Shown here: piece after piece, positions 32,981 through 41,557 of the stretch | How the letters are laid out: each line of letters begins with the position of its first letter | Position numbering within the stretch: the first letter of the stretch is position 1 | Source of the DNA: Bryobacter sp. CoA8 C33 | GTDB lineage: Bacteria; Acidobacteriota; Terriglobia; Bryobacterales; Bryobacteraceae | Direction: 5' to 3' | Length of the DNA stretch: 64,000 nucleotides | Assembly (NCBI GenBank): GCA_019931185.1 | Contig: JAINDK010000030.1 | Span: 48,097 to 112,096, forward strand | The notes under the pieces: generated by a model | Told to the model about the DNA's origin: nothing | What the model saw: the letters and a program-made list of their open reading frames with translations, nothing else | The model's database searches: none | Translations under genes and position numbers: made by a program

Positions 32981-34633
32981 CTAGGCCATCCGCTTCGAAT
33001 ATTCACGCGCGATGTAGTCACAGGCGCGAACCGTGATCGCCATCATCGTCAGCGTCGGATTCTGGCAGCCCGAACTGACCCAGGCTGCCCCGTCGGTAAC
33101 AAAAATGTTCTCCACGTCGTGCGCCTGATTGTACTTGTTCAGAACGCCTTTTCTCGAATCGTTGCTCATGCGCGCCGTTCCAATCTCATGGATGCAGAAA
33201 CCGGGCACGCTGTAGCTGCCTGTCTTCTGCACAAACTTCGCCCCCGCTGCCTCCAGCATCTCGGCGGCCTGATTGCGGCCATCCTCCCAGAGCTTCTTCT
33301 CGTTATCGCTCCAGTCGGCGCTGATCTTCAAGGTGGGGATGCCCCAGGCGTCACGCTTGGAACGGTCGAGAGAAACATGGTTTTCCGCCCGCGCCAGACA
33401 TTCCCCCCAAAGCCCCAGTGACATTCCAAACTGCCCATTGCGCACAGCCTCTTTGTAGCTTTTGCCAAACCCAGGGGCCCCGAAGCTGAAGCTCGGCGTG
33501 GAACCGCCCTGGTAGCCATAGCCGCGAATGAAGCCGTTCGTCATCTTTTCCCTAATGTTGCGGAAGCGAGGCACATAAATACCGTTTGGCCGCCGCGGAG
33601 AACCCGCCCAGGGCTTGGCCTCAAACATCGGCATCAACCCCGCGGCGCCGCCCTGATAGATGTGGTCCATCAGATACTTGCCCAGCGCGCCGGAGGAATT
33701 GCAGATGTTCGAATTAAGCAGCAGCCGCGTCGACTCGAGCGTCGAGGCGCACAATACGATCACCTTGCCGCGCACCTGCTTCAACTCGCGCGTCCGCGTA
33801 TCGACATATTCGACCCCCTCCGCCTTGCCCCCGTCGCGCATGATCACGCGCGCCGCGGCCGCGTTTGTGAACAGCGTCATGCGCCCCGTCTTCATGGCAT
33901 CGGCCACCGTCGTGAAGGGCGAGGAGAAGTAACTTGTCGTCACACAGCCGCGCTCGCAAGGCCCGCAATAATGGCAAGGCTGCCGCCCGTTTAATGGCCG
34001 CGTCAAAATCGCGACACGCCCCATCGTCACCACGCGCCCCATCTTTGCCTTCACCTGATCCCGCAGATGCTGTTCCGTGCAAGTGAAGTCCATCGGCGGC
34101 TGAAACACGGAATCTGGCAGTTGTTCCAACCCCTCGGCCATTCCCGAGATTCCTACATACTTCTCGACCTCTTCGTAATAGGGCACAAGATCCTTGTACT
34201 CGATCGGCCAGTCTTCCCCGTATCCATCCCGCGACGCCGCCTTGAAGTCAATATCTCCCATGCGGTAGCTCTGCCGGCCCCAGCTCAGACTCCGCCCGCC
34301 CAGCACCCGCATCCGGATCCACTTGAAGGGCTTGTCCTGCGAATAGGGATTCTCGTGATCATTCACAAACCATTTGTAGTTGTACTCGGTACAGGCATAG
34401 CAGGTGCCCTGGATGGGACGGTCCTGTGCCACCTTGGGCGACATGCCCAGGTAGGGTAACTGCCAGGGCTGCGTGTGCTCGCTATAGTCCTTCTTGGTAA
34501 CATTGCCCCCCGCCTCGAGCAACGCCACGCGCATCCCGCTTTCGGTCAGCTTCTTGGCTGCCCATCCCCCTGTCGCGCCGCTCCCTACCACAATCGCGTC
34601 AAAGCGCTCCGGCTGCATCGCTTGAAATGCCAT
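32981..34633 (-). CDS. GMC-type FAD-dependent oxidoreductase with Cys cluster
   Basis: About 550 residues. The N-terminal FAD-binding Rossmann fold reads AIVVGSGATGGWAAKKL, then ALLEAGG. The C-terminal GMC motif is IGTARMSND with IFVTDGAAWVSSGCQNPTLT, where the catalytic region and Asn are expected. In the middle is a cysteine cluster, CHYCGPCERGC, followed by VTTSYF. This C-rich insertion occurs in sugar/polyol dehydrogenases of the gluconate- or glucose-dehydrogenase type and may bind an iron-sulfur cluster. There is no signal peptide, and export could need a partner. The start is uncertain: ATGs at 34639, 34633 and 34618 are in frame, with no Shine-Dalgarno before any. It is divergent from the ATP synthase genes. 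Confidence 0.88.
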   Translation of the reverse strand: MAFQAMQPERFDAIVVGSGATGGWAAKKLTESGMRVALLEAGGNVTKKDYSEHTQPWQLPYLGMSPKVAQDRPIQGTCYACTEYNYKWFVNDHENPYSQDKPFKWIRMRVLGGRSLSWGRQSYRMGDIDFKAASRDGYGEDWPIEYKDLVPYYEEVEKYVGISGMAEGLEQLPDSVFQPPMDFTCTEQHLRDQVKAKMGRVVTMGRVAILTRPLNGRQPCHYCGPCERGCVTTSYFSSPFTTVADAMKTGRMTLFTNAAAARVIMRDGGKAEGVEYVDTRTRELKQVRGKVIVLCASTLESTRLLLNSNICNSSGALGKYLMDHIYQGGAAGLMPMFEAKPWAGSPRRPNGIYVPRFRNIREKMTNGFIRGYGYQGGSTPSFSFGAPGFGKSYKEAVRNGQFGMSLGLWGECLARAENHVSLDRSKRDAWGIPTLKISADWSDNEKKLWEDGRNQAAEMLEAAGAKFVQKTGSYSVPGFCIHEIGTARMSNDSRKGVLNKYNQAHDVENIFVTDGAAWVSSGCQNPTLTMMAITVRACDYIAREYSKRMA

Positions 34634-34658
34634 GTACACAATATATAAGAGGAACCAC

Positions 34659-34859
34659 TTGGGAAAAGCAGCCGCCTACATGGGTTTACCCTTCGTCCTG
34701 CTCGCCGCCATCGCTGGCGGCTATTACGCCGGCCTCTGGGTCGATCAGCACTACGGCACCCGCTATGGCAATCTGGCCGGGCTGCTCGCCGGTTTCGCTA
34801 TCGGTCTCTATGAGATCCTGCGCCAATTGAGATACCTGGAGAAGCGATCCGGTGACTGA
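34659..34859 (+). CDS. AtpZ/AtpI-type small membrane protein of ATP synthase operon
   Basis: A 66-residue protein with two membrane helices (YMGLPFVLLAAIAGGYYAG and GNLAGLLAGFAIGLYEIL) and a short basic C-terminus (RYLEKRSGD). This matches the small ATPase gene 1 / AtpZ family that precedes F0 genes. I choose the TTG at 34659 because AAGAGGA at 34646-34652 sits six bases upstream as a good ribosome-binding site. The ATG at 34632 has no such site and overlaps the divergent gene. Its stop overlaps the next gene's GTG start by a few bases. Confidence 0.8.
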   Translation: MGKAAAYMGLPFVLLAAIAGGYYAGLWVDQHYGTRYGNLAGLLAGFAIGLYEILRQLRYLEKRSGD

Positions 34860-35220
34860 CTACCGCCAAAAATCAAACCGGATCCTGAAATGCGCCCTAG
34901 CGATTGCCCTGCTCGGGGTCCCCGCTTTCTGGCTCACCCGCGGCCCCACATCGAGCCTTGCTTTCGCCTGCTCCGCCCTCATTGGCCTCGGCAGCCTCTG
35001 GGCGCTCGCCCGCGGTATCGATATCCTCGGTCAAGGCAAAACGCATTGGCTAAAAGGCTTCGGCTTCGTCGTCCGCTTCCTCGTTTATGCCCTGGTCCTG
35101 TCTGCTATCATGAAAGTTTATCCGGACCGGTCGTTCGAGCTGTTTTGGGGCATTTTTCTCCCGATCCTGGCAATTGGTCTGGAAACTCTCATAGCGTACT
35201 ACCAAGATGCACGAACATGA
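34852..35220 (+). CDS. ATP synthase subunit I (AtpI-like)
   Basis: A 122-residue protein with four membrane segments: ILKCALAIALLGVPAFWL, AFACSALIGLGSLWALARG, FVVRFLVYALVLSAIMKV and LFWGIFLPILAIGLETLIA. This layout fits the ATP synthase I chain, which helps assemble the c-ring or bring in Mg. The start is GTG at 34852, inside the end of the previous gene, and its stop overlaps the atpB start by 14 bp, so the order is tightly coupled. Assignment rests mainly on position and topology. Confidence 0.75.
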   Translation: MTDYRQKSNRILKCALAIALLGVPAFWLTRGPTSSLAFACSALIGLGSLWALARGIDILGQGKTHWLKGFGFVVRFLVYALVLSAIMKVYPDRSFELFWGIFLPILAIGLETLIAYYQDART

Positions 35221-35947
35221 ACTCTGGTTCACGGCTCTGTTGAACCACTACCTCCCTGGCCCGGCCAACGCGCTCATTGGCCTCCTTGGCCTTCACGCTC
35301 ACGACCCCTCCAAGCCATGGACCAATTACAACGCCATGCTGCTGCTGATCGCCGCCTTCCTGTTGCTTCTCCCCTGGATGGTGCGCGCCAGCCTTAGCAT
35401 CTCCCGGCCCGGGTATGCCCAGCAAATCGGCGAATTGCTCCTTGGCTTTCTCAAGGATCAGGCCCACGAAGTAATCGGCCATCACGGCCACAAATACGCT
35501 TACTGGTTCGCCACCTGTTTCGTTTTCATCCTCTTTTCCAACCTTTTGGGCGTCATCCCTAGTTTTGAGAGCCCCACCATGGCTCCTGCTGTCCCCCTCG
35601 GCATCGCGGTTGCTACCTTTCTTTACTACAACGGCGTCGGGATCAAAGCCCAAGGCATCGTCGGCCATCTCAAGCACCTCATGGGCCCGGTCTGGTGGCT
35701 CGCCCCCTTTATGTTTGGTATTGAAGTGATCTCGCATTTCATTCGCCCCGTCAGCCTGACCATCCGTCTGTTCGCCAACATGCTCGCCGGCGAACAGGTC
35801 ACCCTCGCCTTCATGAGCCTTGTGCCGGTCGGCGTGCCTGCCCTGCTGATGGGCCTGCATACTTTCGTCAGCTTCCTCCAGGCATTCATTTTTACGATCC
35901 TCACCATGGCCTACGTCGGCATGGCCGTGGCCCACGAGGAACACTAA
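35207..35947 (+). CDS. atpB: F0F1 ATP synthase subunit a
   Basis: A 246-residue F0 subunit a, the proton half-channel next to the c-ring. The key helix reads ISHFIRPVSLTIRLFANMLAGE, containing the essential Arg (RLFAN) and the conserved Asn. About five or six hydrophobic segments are present. It is followed by an unusually His-rich C-terminal end (AVAHEEH), and His is also dense near HHGHK. The start overlaps the AtpI-like gene. atpE follows after 106 bp. Genes for b, delta, alpha, gamma, beta and epsilon are not in this window, so the ATP synthase genes are split. Confidence 0.94.
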   Translation: MHEHELWFTALLNHYLPGPANALIGLLGLHAHDPSKPWTNYNAMLLLIAAFLLLLPWMVRASLSISRPGYAQQIGELLLGFLKDQAHEVIGHHGHKYAYWFATCFVFILFSNLLGVIPSFESPTMAPAVPLGIAVATFLYYNGVGIKAQGIVGHLKHLMGPVWWLAPFMFGIEVISHFIRPVSLTIRLFANMLAGEQVTLAFMSLVPVGVPALLMGLHTFVSFLQAFIFTILTMAYVGMAVAHEEH

Positions 35948-36034
35948 ATCCCGTTCCTGCCGCCGCAGTGTGAGCCCTGGGCGTCCCAACGCACCATCGG
36001 AACCACCCCCTGCCCGGTAACATCACCCAGTCTG

Positions 36035-36049
36035 TAAAGGAGACTTCAA
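36035..36049 (+). promoter_or_regulatory. Strong ribosome-binding site of atpE
   Basis: TAAAGGAGACTTCAA at 36035-36049 contains AAAGGAG, which pairs well with the 16S rRNA 3' end and sits about 11 bases ahead of the ATG at 36054. The identical 15 bases precede carA at 57295-57309. A high-output site for the c subunit is expected, since the c-ring needs many copies. Confidence 0.7.
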
Positions 36050-36053
36050 CACA

Positions 36054-36341
36054 ATGCGTAACAAAGCAATGATGATTCTATTCCTGCTTGCTTTCGCCGC
36101 CCCGATTTTCGCGCAGGGTAACTCCCAGCCGATGGTCGGCGAAAAGGGCATTCTGCTTCCGGCCTTCGCCATGGCCATCGCCGCCGGCCTCTGCGGCCGC
36201 GGTCAGGGCCAGGCAATCGCCTCGGCCGCTGAAGGCATCGCACGCAACCCCGGCGCCGCCGGCAAGATCCAGACCCTGCTTCTCATCGGCCTGGCCTTTA
36301 TCGAGTCCCTCGCTCTCTTCACCTTCGTGAAGGTGGGCTAG
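36054..36341 (+). CDS. atpE: F0F1 ATP synthase subunit c
   Basis: A 95-residue precursor-like c subunit. The first 21 residues ([17 protein letters not shown]) look like a cleavable signal, then a two-helix hairpin begins ([17 protein letters not shown]). The loop [17 protein letters not shown] and the ion-binding Glu in [12 protein letters not shown] are typical. Gln in GQG, followed by Glu-Ser in the second helix, resembles the Na-binding Q...ES arrangement, though proton-type c subunits can share it in part. The second helix ends only 11 residues after the Glu ([11 protein letters not shown]), several residues shorter than in most bacteria. A strong ribosome-binding site lies upstream. No other F1F0 gene follows. 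Confidence 0.92.
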   Translation: MRNKAMMILFLLAFAAPIFAQGNSQPMVGEKGILLPAFAMAIAAGLCGRGQGQAIASAAEGIARNPGAAGKIQTLLLIGLAFIESLALFTFVKVG

Positions 36342-36359
36342 TTGTATCGGGCGGGAATT

Positions 36360-37253
36360 ATGCCTCAACTCAAGCTCAACGGTATCTTCCCGCCCATCCC
36401 CACTCCCTTTAACCACGAAGGGGAAATTTACCCCGCCAAAATCCGCCACAACATCGAAAAATGGAACCTCACCAGCCTTGCCGGCTACGTTGTTTGTGGC
36501 TCCACCGGTGAGTCCGTTCACCTTACCCCACCGGAAAAACTCTTCCTCTGGGAAGAAGTTGCCAAGCACACTCCTTCCACGAAACTCCTGATTGCCGGCA
36601 CCGGCGTGGAAAGCGTCCGTGAAACAGTCGATCTCACCAACCGGGCCGCCGCCCTCGGCTACCGTTGCGCCATGGTGCGCACCCCTCATTACTACAAGAA
36701 CCTCATCAACAACCTCGAAGCCCAGGCGCTCTACTTCCGCGCCGTTGCCGACCAAAGCCGCATCCCGGTCATGATCTACAATTGGCCACTTGCCACCGGC
36801 GTCGATATCAGCATCGAGACGGTCGCGCTACTCAGCCAACACCCAAACATCATTGCCATCAAGGAATCGAGCGGCAACCTCGACAAGCTTAAGGCACTCC
36901 TTGCCGCCGTCTCTCCCGGTTTTCAGGTTTTGAGCGGCAGTGCTCCGCAGCTGGCTGACAGCCTTCGTGCCGGTGCCGTCGGAGCGGTCCTCGCCTACTC
37001 AAGCGCCGCCCCCTTTTCCTGCCTCACCATCCTCGAAGCCGTCATGAAACGCGAGCATGACGCAGCCGCGGACTGGCAGAATCGCATCCGCGAAGCCGCC
37101 CTGCTCGTCACCCTTCGCTATGGAATCCCCGGCCTCAAATACGCCATGGATTTCAATGGCTTTTATGGCGGCCCGCCGCGGCTTCCCCTCGTTCCCGTCA
37201 ACCGCACGGCACAGCTGGAAATCGAAGCCGCCTTCCACAATCTGCGAGGCTAG
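36360..37253 (+). CDS. DHDPS/NAL-family lyase or aldolase
   Basis: A 297-residue TIM-barrel enzyme from the ATG at 36360. The Schiff-base lysine is Lys168 (NIIAIKESSGN), the tyrosine is Tyr140 (VMIYNWP), and the GSTGE motif is at 48-52. These define the dihydrodipicolinate synthase / N-acetylneuraminate lyase superfamily. True DapA is possible but unproven, since the family includes 2-keto-3-deoxygluconate aldolases and others. It follows atpE by 18 bp but is functionally unrelated. Its stop is 5 bp before the DUF480 gene. Confidence 0.87.
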   Translation: MPQLKLNGIFPPIPTPFNHEGEIYPAKIRHNIEKWNLTSLAGYVVCGSTGESVHLTPPEKLFLWEEVAKHTPSTKLLIAGTGVESVRETVDLTNRAAALGYRCAMVRTPHYYKNLINNLEAQALYFRAVADQSRIPVMIYNWPLATGVDISIETVALLSQHPNIIAIKESSGNLDKLKALLAAVSPGFQVLSGSAPQLADSLRAGAVGAVLAYSSAAPFSCLTILEAVMKREHDAAADWQNRIREAALLVTLRYGIPGLKYAMDFNGFYGGPPRLPLVPVNRTAQLEIEAAFHNLRG

Positions 37254-37258
37254 CCATC

Positions 37259-37894
37259 ATGCCCACATTTGCTTTGGATCCTGTCGAAGAGCGTGTTCTC
37301 GGAGCCCTTCTTGAAAAAGAAATGGCGACCCCCGAGTATTACCCGCTGTCGCTGAATGCCCTGGTGAACGCCTGCAATCAGAAAAACAACCGCGAACCCG
37401 TGATGCATCTCAGCGAATCCGAGGTGCTCAACGCCATCGATTCCCTCCGTCACAAAGGGCTTGCCTACGAGCACTCCGGCCGGGAACACCGTGTGCCCAA
37501 GTACTCGCAAGGCCTTGGTCAGAAGCTGAACCTCGGCAATAAAGACCTGGCGCTGCTCTGCGTTCTACTCTGTCGCGGCCCGCAAACACCCGGCGAGCTC
37601 CGTGGCCGCACACAAAGCCTCCATCCCTTCGAAGACCTCGATGCCGTTCTCGCGTCGCTCGCCCGTCTGCAGAGCCGCGAGGAACCGCTCGCCCGTGAGT
37701 TGCCGAAAGCCCCTGGCACGAAGGAATCCCGCTGGTGTCATTTGCTCGGCGATAGCATTCCCGGGACGGGGCCATCCCCGGAAATCGTTGCTCCCGCCAC
37801 CCGCACGGGTAATTCCCGGCTCGAGGAATTGGAAAACCGCGTCCAGCAACTCGAGGATTTCGTCGAGCGCCTCAAGGCACAACTCGGCCTCTAG
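37259..37894 (+). CDS. YceH/DUF480 family protein
   Basis: A 211-residue protein with the DUF480 (YceH) tandem winged-helix pattern: LDPVEERVLGALLEKEMATP, PLSLNALVNACNQKNNREPV, and VLNAIDSLRHKGLAYEHSGR. The C-terminal part is a Pro/Ala-rich linker followed by a coiled coil (LEELENRVQQLEDFVERLKAQL). Function is unknown, although the winged helices suggest nucleic acid binding. Length matches the family (about 200-220). Convergent with the small membrane protein gene at 37896. Confidence 0.9.
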   Translation: MPTFALDPVEERVLGALLEKEMATPEYYPLSLNALVNACNQKNNREPVMHLSESEVLNAIDSLRHKGLAYEHSGREHRVPKYSQGLGQKLNLGNKDLALLCVLLCRGPQTPGELRGRTQSLHPFEDLDAVLASLARLQSREEPLARELPKAPGTKESRWCHLLGDSIPGTGPSPEIVAPATRTGNSRLEELENRVQQLEDFVERLKAQLGL

Positions 37895-37895
37895 C

Positions 37896-38096
37896 CTATT
37901 GCTGCTTCCATTGCGCGACCCGCGCCAAGTACCACATCAGCAACCCCGAAGCACCCAAGAAACATCCACCGGCAACGATTCCCGCCCGCTGCCAACGTAC
38001 GTCCCGGCGCACCATCCCCACCGCATAGAGTGAGCACGCAAGAATCATGCCCACCGCGGTCAACATAGCCGCCGCCAAAAAACTCTGCTTGCTCAT
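37896..38096 (-). CDS. Small membrane protein, 66 aa
   Basis: Two predicted membrane helices (FLAAAMLTAVGMILACSLYAV and AGIVAGGCFLGASGLLMWYLA) are joined by a short basic loop (RRDVRWQR). There is no known motif. It sits 7 bp after the rseP stop, at the end of the dxr-rseP operon on the minus strand. The ATG is at 38096. It looks real because the frame is compact, hydrophobic and in an operon position. Function unknown. Confidence 0.6.
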   Translation of the reverse strand: MSKQSFLAAAMLTAVGMILACSLYAVGMVRRDVRWQRAGIVAGGCFLGASGLLMWYLARVAQWKQQ

Positions 38097-38103
38097 CGCT
38101 CGC

Positions 38104-39429
38104 TCATCCCTTCGGCATTACGGCCTTCGAAATGTCGTTGAACAGAACGAAGACCACCATCATCAACAAGAAGGCCAGCCCCAACTGTAATACGCGCTCC
38201 TTGAGTTGCAGGGACAGATCGCGCCGCCGGATCATCTCCACCAGCAATACCAGAATGCCGCCGCCATCGAGCACCGGGATCGGCAGCAGATTGAACACCG
38301 CCAGATTCAGGCTCACCATCGCCATCAGCGAAACAAAGTCCGCCAACCCCTCCTTGGCCGCGGCTGCCGCCATGCGCGCAATTCCCACCGGGCCCTCGAA
38401 CTGCTTCGGCGAAAGCCGCATTTCGATCACACCCTTCAGATAATCAAAAATCATCGTGGCGCTGCGCAGATTGTACTTCAGGCTTTGCTCCAATGCTTCA
38501 CCCGGCGCCAGCGCCACCACCACATACTTCGGCTCCAGTTGAATACCGATCATCCAGCGCTTATCATTCTCGCTGTACTTCGGCTGCACGCTCACCTTGT
38601 TGCGCGCATTCTCCCGCTCATAGATCAATTCCACGCTCTTGCCGCCGCTCTCCCGCACCACCTCCACCAGCTTCGTCACACTCCGCACCGGTATCTGGTT
38701 CACGCTAATCACGACGTCCCCTGGCATCAGCCCCACCCGTTCGGCGTCGAATCCCTTTAGGATTTGCTTAATTCGGATCTCAGTCTGCTCCCGCCACCCC
38801 GCATAGCCCACCTGGGTTTTCTCATCCGTCTTTGGCGCCAGCTTCAAATCAAGAGTCTGCCCCCCCCGCTTCACCGTGAGGGGAAATTCCTTGCCCGCCC
38901 CGGTCAGTTCCTTCATGACGATGTCTTCCCAGCTTGGACCGGCGACCCCTTCAAACTTCGTGATCGTATCTCCCTCCTGAACGCCCGCCAAAGCCGCCGG
39001 CGAACCCTTCTCCACATGACCCACCACGGCCGGGCCATCGGCAGCCGTTGGCTTCGGAAATTGATACATAAACAAACCCATCAACAATCCCACGGCCAGC
39101 AGGATGTTCATCAGCGGGCCCGCCGCGATGATAAACAGCCGCTGGTAGCGCGGCTTGTTCATAAAGCTGCGCGGATCGGGGTTTGTACCCGGGTCCACAA
39201 CGAGATCCTCCTGCCCCAGCATCTTCACGTAGCCGCCAAACAAGATCGCCGAAAACCGGAAATCTGTTTCCCCGACCTTGAAGCCAAACAGCCTCGGCCC
39301 GAATCCAAGCGAAAACTGCTCCACTTTGACACCGCATAGCAGCGCCGCCCAATAGTGCCCCAATTCATGAATGATGATCATCACCCCGAGCAGGATGAGC
39401 AACCAGAAAACGCTGTTCAGGAATTCCAT
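38104..39429 (-). CDS. rseP: Site-2 intramembrane metalloprotease RseP
   Basis: A 441-residue S2P protease. The zinc-binding HExxH motif is at residues 21-25 (IIHELGHYWAALLCG) in the first membrane helix. Two PDZ regions occupy the periplasmic centre (AGVQEGDTITKFEGV and GLMPGDVVISVNQIPV). The LDGGGILVLLVEMI motif near the C-terminus brings the third zinc ligand. RseP cleaves anti-sigma factors and remnant signal peptides. It follows dxr by 63 bp on the same strand, the usual arrangement (dxr-rseP) without cdsA in this window. Confidence 0.95.
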   Translation of the reverse strand: MEFLNSVFWLLILLGVMIIIHELGHYWAALLCGVKVEQFSLGFGPRLFGFKVGETDFRFSAILFGGYVKMLGQEDLVVDPGTNPDPRSFMNKPRYQRLFIIAAGPLMNILLAVGLLMGLFMYQFPKPTAADGPAVVGHVEKGSPAALAGVQEGDTITKFEGVAGPSWEDIVMKELTGAGKEFPLTVKRGGQTLDLKLAPKTDEKTQVGYAGWREQTEIRIKQILKGFDAERVGLMPGDVVISVNQIPVRSVTKLVEVVRESGGKSVELIYERENARNKVSVQPKYSENDKRWMIGIQLEPKYVVVALAPGEALEQSLKYNLRSATMIFDYLKGVIEMRLSPKQFEGPVGIARMAAAAAKEGLADFVSLMAMVSLNLAVFNLLPIPVLDGGGILVLLVEMIRRRDLSLQLKERVLQLGLAFLLMMVVFVLFNDISKAVMPKG

Positions 39430-39492
39430 GTCTTGCCTTCAGTGTATGAGATGCGCGCCCAGGACGAAAGGAACCGAAACCCGCCCCGGCGA

Positions 39493-40680
39493 TCAAGCTC
39501 TCATCCCGCGGCGCGCCGCCAGATACTCCCGGGCCATCCGCCTCGATTCCGCGTCGATCTCGAGCAACTCGCCAATCGTCCCCGGATGCCTTACACCCAT
39601 CCGGGCCAGCGTCTCCGACACGGTGGCCGCAATCTCTGGAAAGCTGATCCGCCCGCGCAGGAACGCCTCCACGGCAACCTCATCGGCCGCATTTAGCGTA
39701 CAGCCCGCGCTCCCCCCCTGCCGGCTTGCCTCATAAGCGAGCCCTAGCAAGGGAAACTTCTCCCAGTCCGGGGGATGAAACTCCCACTGGTGCGCCTCAT
39801 CCCAACGTAGTCTCGGCACGGGCGCTTCAGCCCGCTCCGGATAGGTCAGAGCATACTGGATCGGCATCCGCATGTCGGTGGCGCAGACCTGCGTAATCAC
39901 ACTGCCATCATTGAATTCCACCATTGCATGCACCTTCGACTGCGGATGCACCACAACCTCAACTTCATCAGCCCGGAAGTCAAAGAGCCAGCAAGCCTCG
40001 ATTACCTCAAAGCCCTTGTTCATCAGGGTTGCCGAATCGATCGTGATCCGCGGCCCCATCTTCCAGGTTGGATGATTCAGCGCCTGCTCCGGGGTGACGC
40101 GCGCCAGTTCCTCCGGCAGTGTCTTCCGGAATGGTCCGCCCGAGGCAGTCAGAATCAGCTTCACCACCTCGGCCCGCCGGCCCGCCCGAAGGCATTGGTG
40201 TGCGCCGTTATGCTCGCTGTCCACAGGCAACAATTCCGTACCCCGCTCCCGGCAGGCAGCCATCACTAGTTCTCCGCCGGAAACCAGTACTTCCTTATTC
40301 GCCAAGCCAATTCGCTTGCCGAGGCGCACCGCTTCGTAGGTCGCCTCGAGGCCGGCGACGCCCACAATCGCCGACAGCACGAAATCCACCTCCTCTGCCG
40401 TCGCCGCCAGCAGCCGCCCCGCCGCTCCACACTCCAGTTGCGGCCATTCCCGCTCGCTCAAGCCGATATCCCGTAATTCAGCCGCTAGCCCCTCCCGCGC
40501 CGCCTCCTCGGCCACGACAGCCAGCCGGGGCCGGAACTCGGCGATTTGCCGGGCCAGCAATTGCACATTCGCTCCCGCCACCAGCGCATGGACGCCAAAT
40601 CGCTCACGCCACCGCCGCACCACATCGAGGGTATTCACTCCGATCGAGCCGGTCGATCCAAGCACGGTCAACAATTCCAT
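39493..40680 (-). CDS. dxr: 1-deoxy-D-xylulose-5-phosphate reductoisomerase
   Basis: A 395-residue enzyme making 2-C-methyl-D-erythritol 4-phosphate for isoprenoid synthesis. The NADPH-binding motif GSTGSIG is at 8-14. The conserved LPVDSEHNGAHQCL and LTASGGPFR motifs (metal- and substrate-binding) and KMGPRITIDSATLMNKG are all present. The ATG at 40680 gives the usual N-terminus. An upstream in-frame start at 40722 overlaps the neighbouring phosphodiesterase gene. It is followed by rseP. Confidence 0.96.
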   Translation of the reverse strand: MELLTVLGSTGSIGVNTLDVVRRWRERFGVHALVAGANVQLLARQIAEFRPRLAVVAEEAAREGLAAELRDIGLSEREWPQLECGAAGRLLAATAEEVDFVLSAIVGVAGLEATYEAVRLGKRIGLANKEVLVSGGELVMAACRERGTELLPVDSEHNGAHQCLRAGRRAEVVKLILTASGGPFRKTLPEELARVTPEQALNHPTWKMGPRITIDSATLMNKGFEVIEACWLFDFRADEVEVVVHPQSKVHAMVEFNDGSVITQVCATDMRMPIQYALTYPERAEAPVPRLRWDEAHQWEFHPPDWEKFPLLGLAYEASRQGGSAGCTLNAADEVAVEAFLRGRISFPEIAATVSETLARMGVRHPGTIGELLEIDAESRRMAREYLAARRGMRA

Positions 40681-40691
40681 TCCTCCCCATG

Positions 40692-41522
40692 CTAGCGTCC
40701 CCGCGCCTTGCCAATCCAGCAAGCATGCGGCCTCACGCCAAAAGCAGCCGTAACAGTCGGCGCCACATCGTATAGATTCACCCCTTCCCCCAGCTTCCCC
40801 CTCTTCACCCCCGGACCCGCTATCACCAGCGGGACCAGCAAATCGTTGTTGTTCGCGTTGCCGTGCTTCTTACCGGTCCCGCCGTGGTCCGACACCACGA
40901 TCACTAGCGCCCCCTCCCCCACCTGCAAGAGCTGGCCTACCAGGCCGTCCACTCGGTCCGCCTCCTCGAAATAAGTCTGTGACTCCCAACCATGCTCATG
41001 TCCCGCATGATCGACATCGTCCAGGTGCACAAACAACAGGTCAGGCCGCTTCTGCTTCCAATACTGGATGGCCGCCGCCGCCGTCTTCTCACTCTTGCTC
41101 ACATGCTCGGCGTGGCGGACCGCGCCGCGATCAAACAGCCTCCCAAAGCCCTCCCAGTCATAGATCGCCGCCAGATGCAGTTTGGGCCGCGCCGCCTTGA
41201 GCACTCCAAAGACATTTGGAAAAATCCCTTCCTTTCCCCGGCACAACGGCTCAATCTCGTACTTATCTCTTTGCCAATCATTTGAGGTGATACCATGCTG
41301 CTCCGGTCCGGCACCCATCAAGACACTCCCCCAGTTCGGGCTCGACACCGTGGGCAACACCCCACGCGCTTTCATCGTGTAAGCGCCGCGGTCCGCCAGC
41401 GCCCGCAAATGTGGCAGCTTCGCTCGTTCGAATGCCGCCGCCGACAGCCCATCAATGCCGATCACCATCACCGGCTCTGCCTCGAGCATAGCCGCCATCC
41501 AGATCCCATGCCAAAATCGCAT
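40692..41522 (-). CDS. Alkaline-phosphatase-superfamily phosphodiesterase
   Basis: A 276-residue type I phosphodiesterase/nucleotide pyrophosphatase-like enzyme. The N-terminal MVIGIDGLSAAAFERAKLP carries the metal-binding Asp, PTVSSPNWGSVLMGAGP carries the nucleophilic Thr/Ser region, and FVHLDDVDHAGHEHGW and VIVVSDHGGTG carry the remaining metal ligands. These are the ENPP-type positions. The N-terminus MRFWHGIWMAAMLEAEP may be a short signal. Substrate is unknown. It is between the S4-domain gene and dxr in a minus-strand operon. Confidence 0.88.
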   Translation of the reverse strand: MRFWHGIWMAAMLEAEPVMVIGIDGLSAAAFERAKLPHLRALADRGAYTMKARGVLPTVSSPNWGSVLMGAGPEQHGITSNDWQRDKYEIEPLCRGKEGIFPNVFGVLKAARPKLHLAAIYDWEGFGRLFDRGAVRHAEHVSKSEKTAAAAIQYWKQKRPDLLFVHLDDVDHAGHEHGWESQTYFEEADRVDGLVGQLLQVGEGALVIVVSDHGGTGKKHGNANNNDLLVPLVIAGPGVKRGKLGEGVNLYDVAPTVTAAFGVRPHACWIGKARGR

Positions 41523-41557
41523 ACTCCTGATGCTATCCTCCCTTCCCCAGGTGAGGC

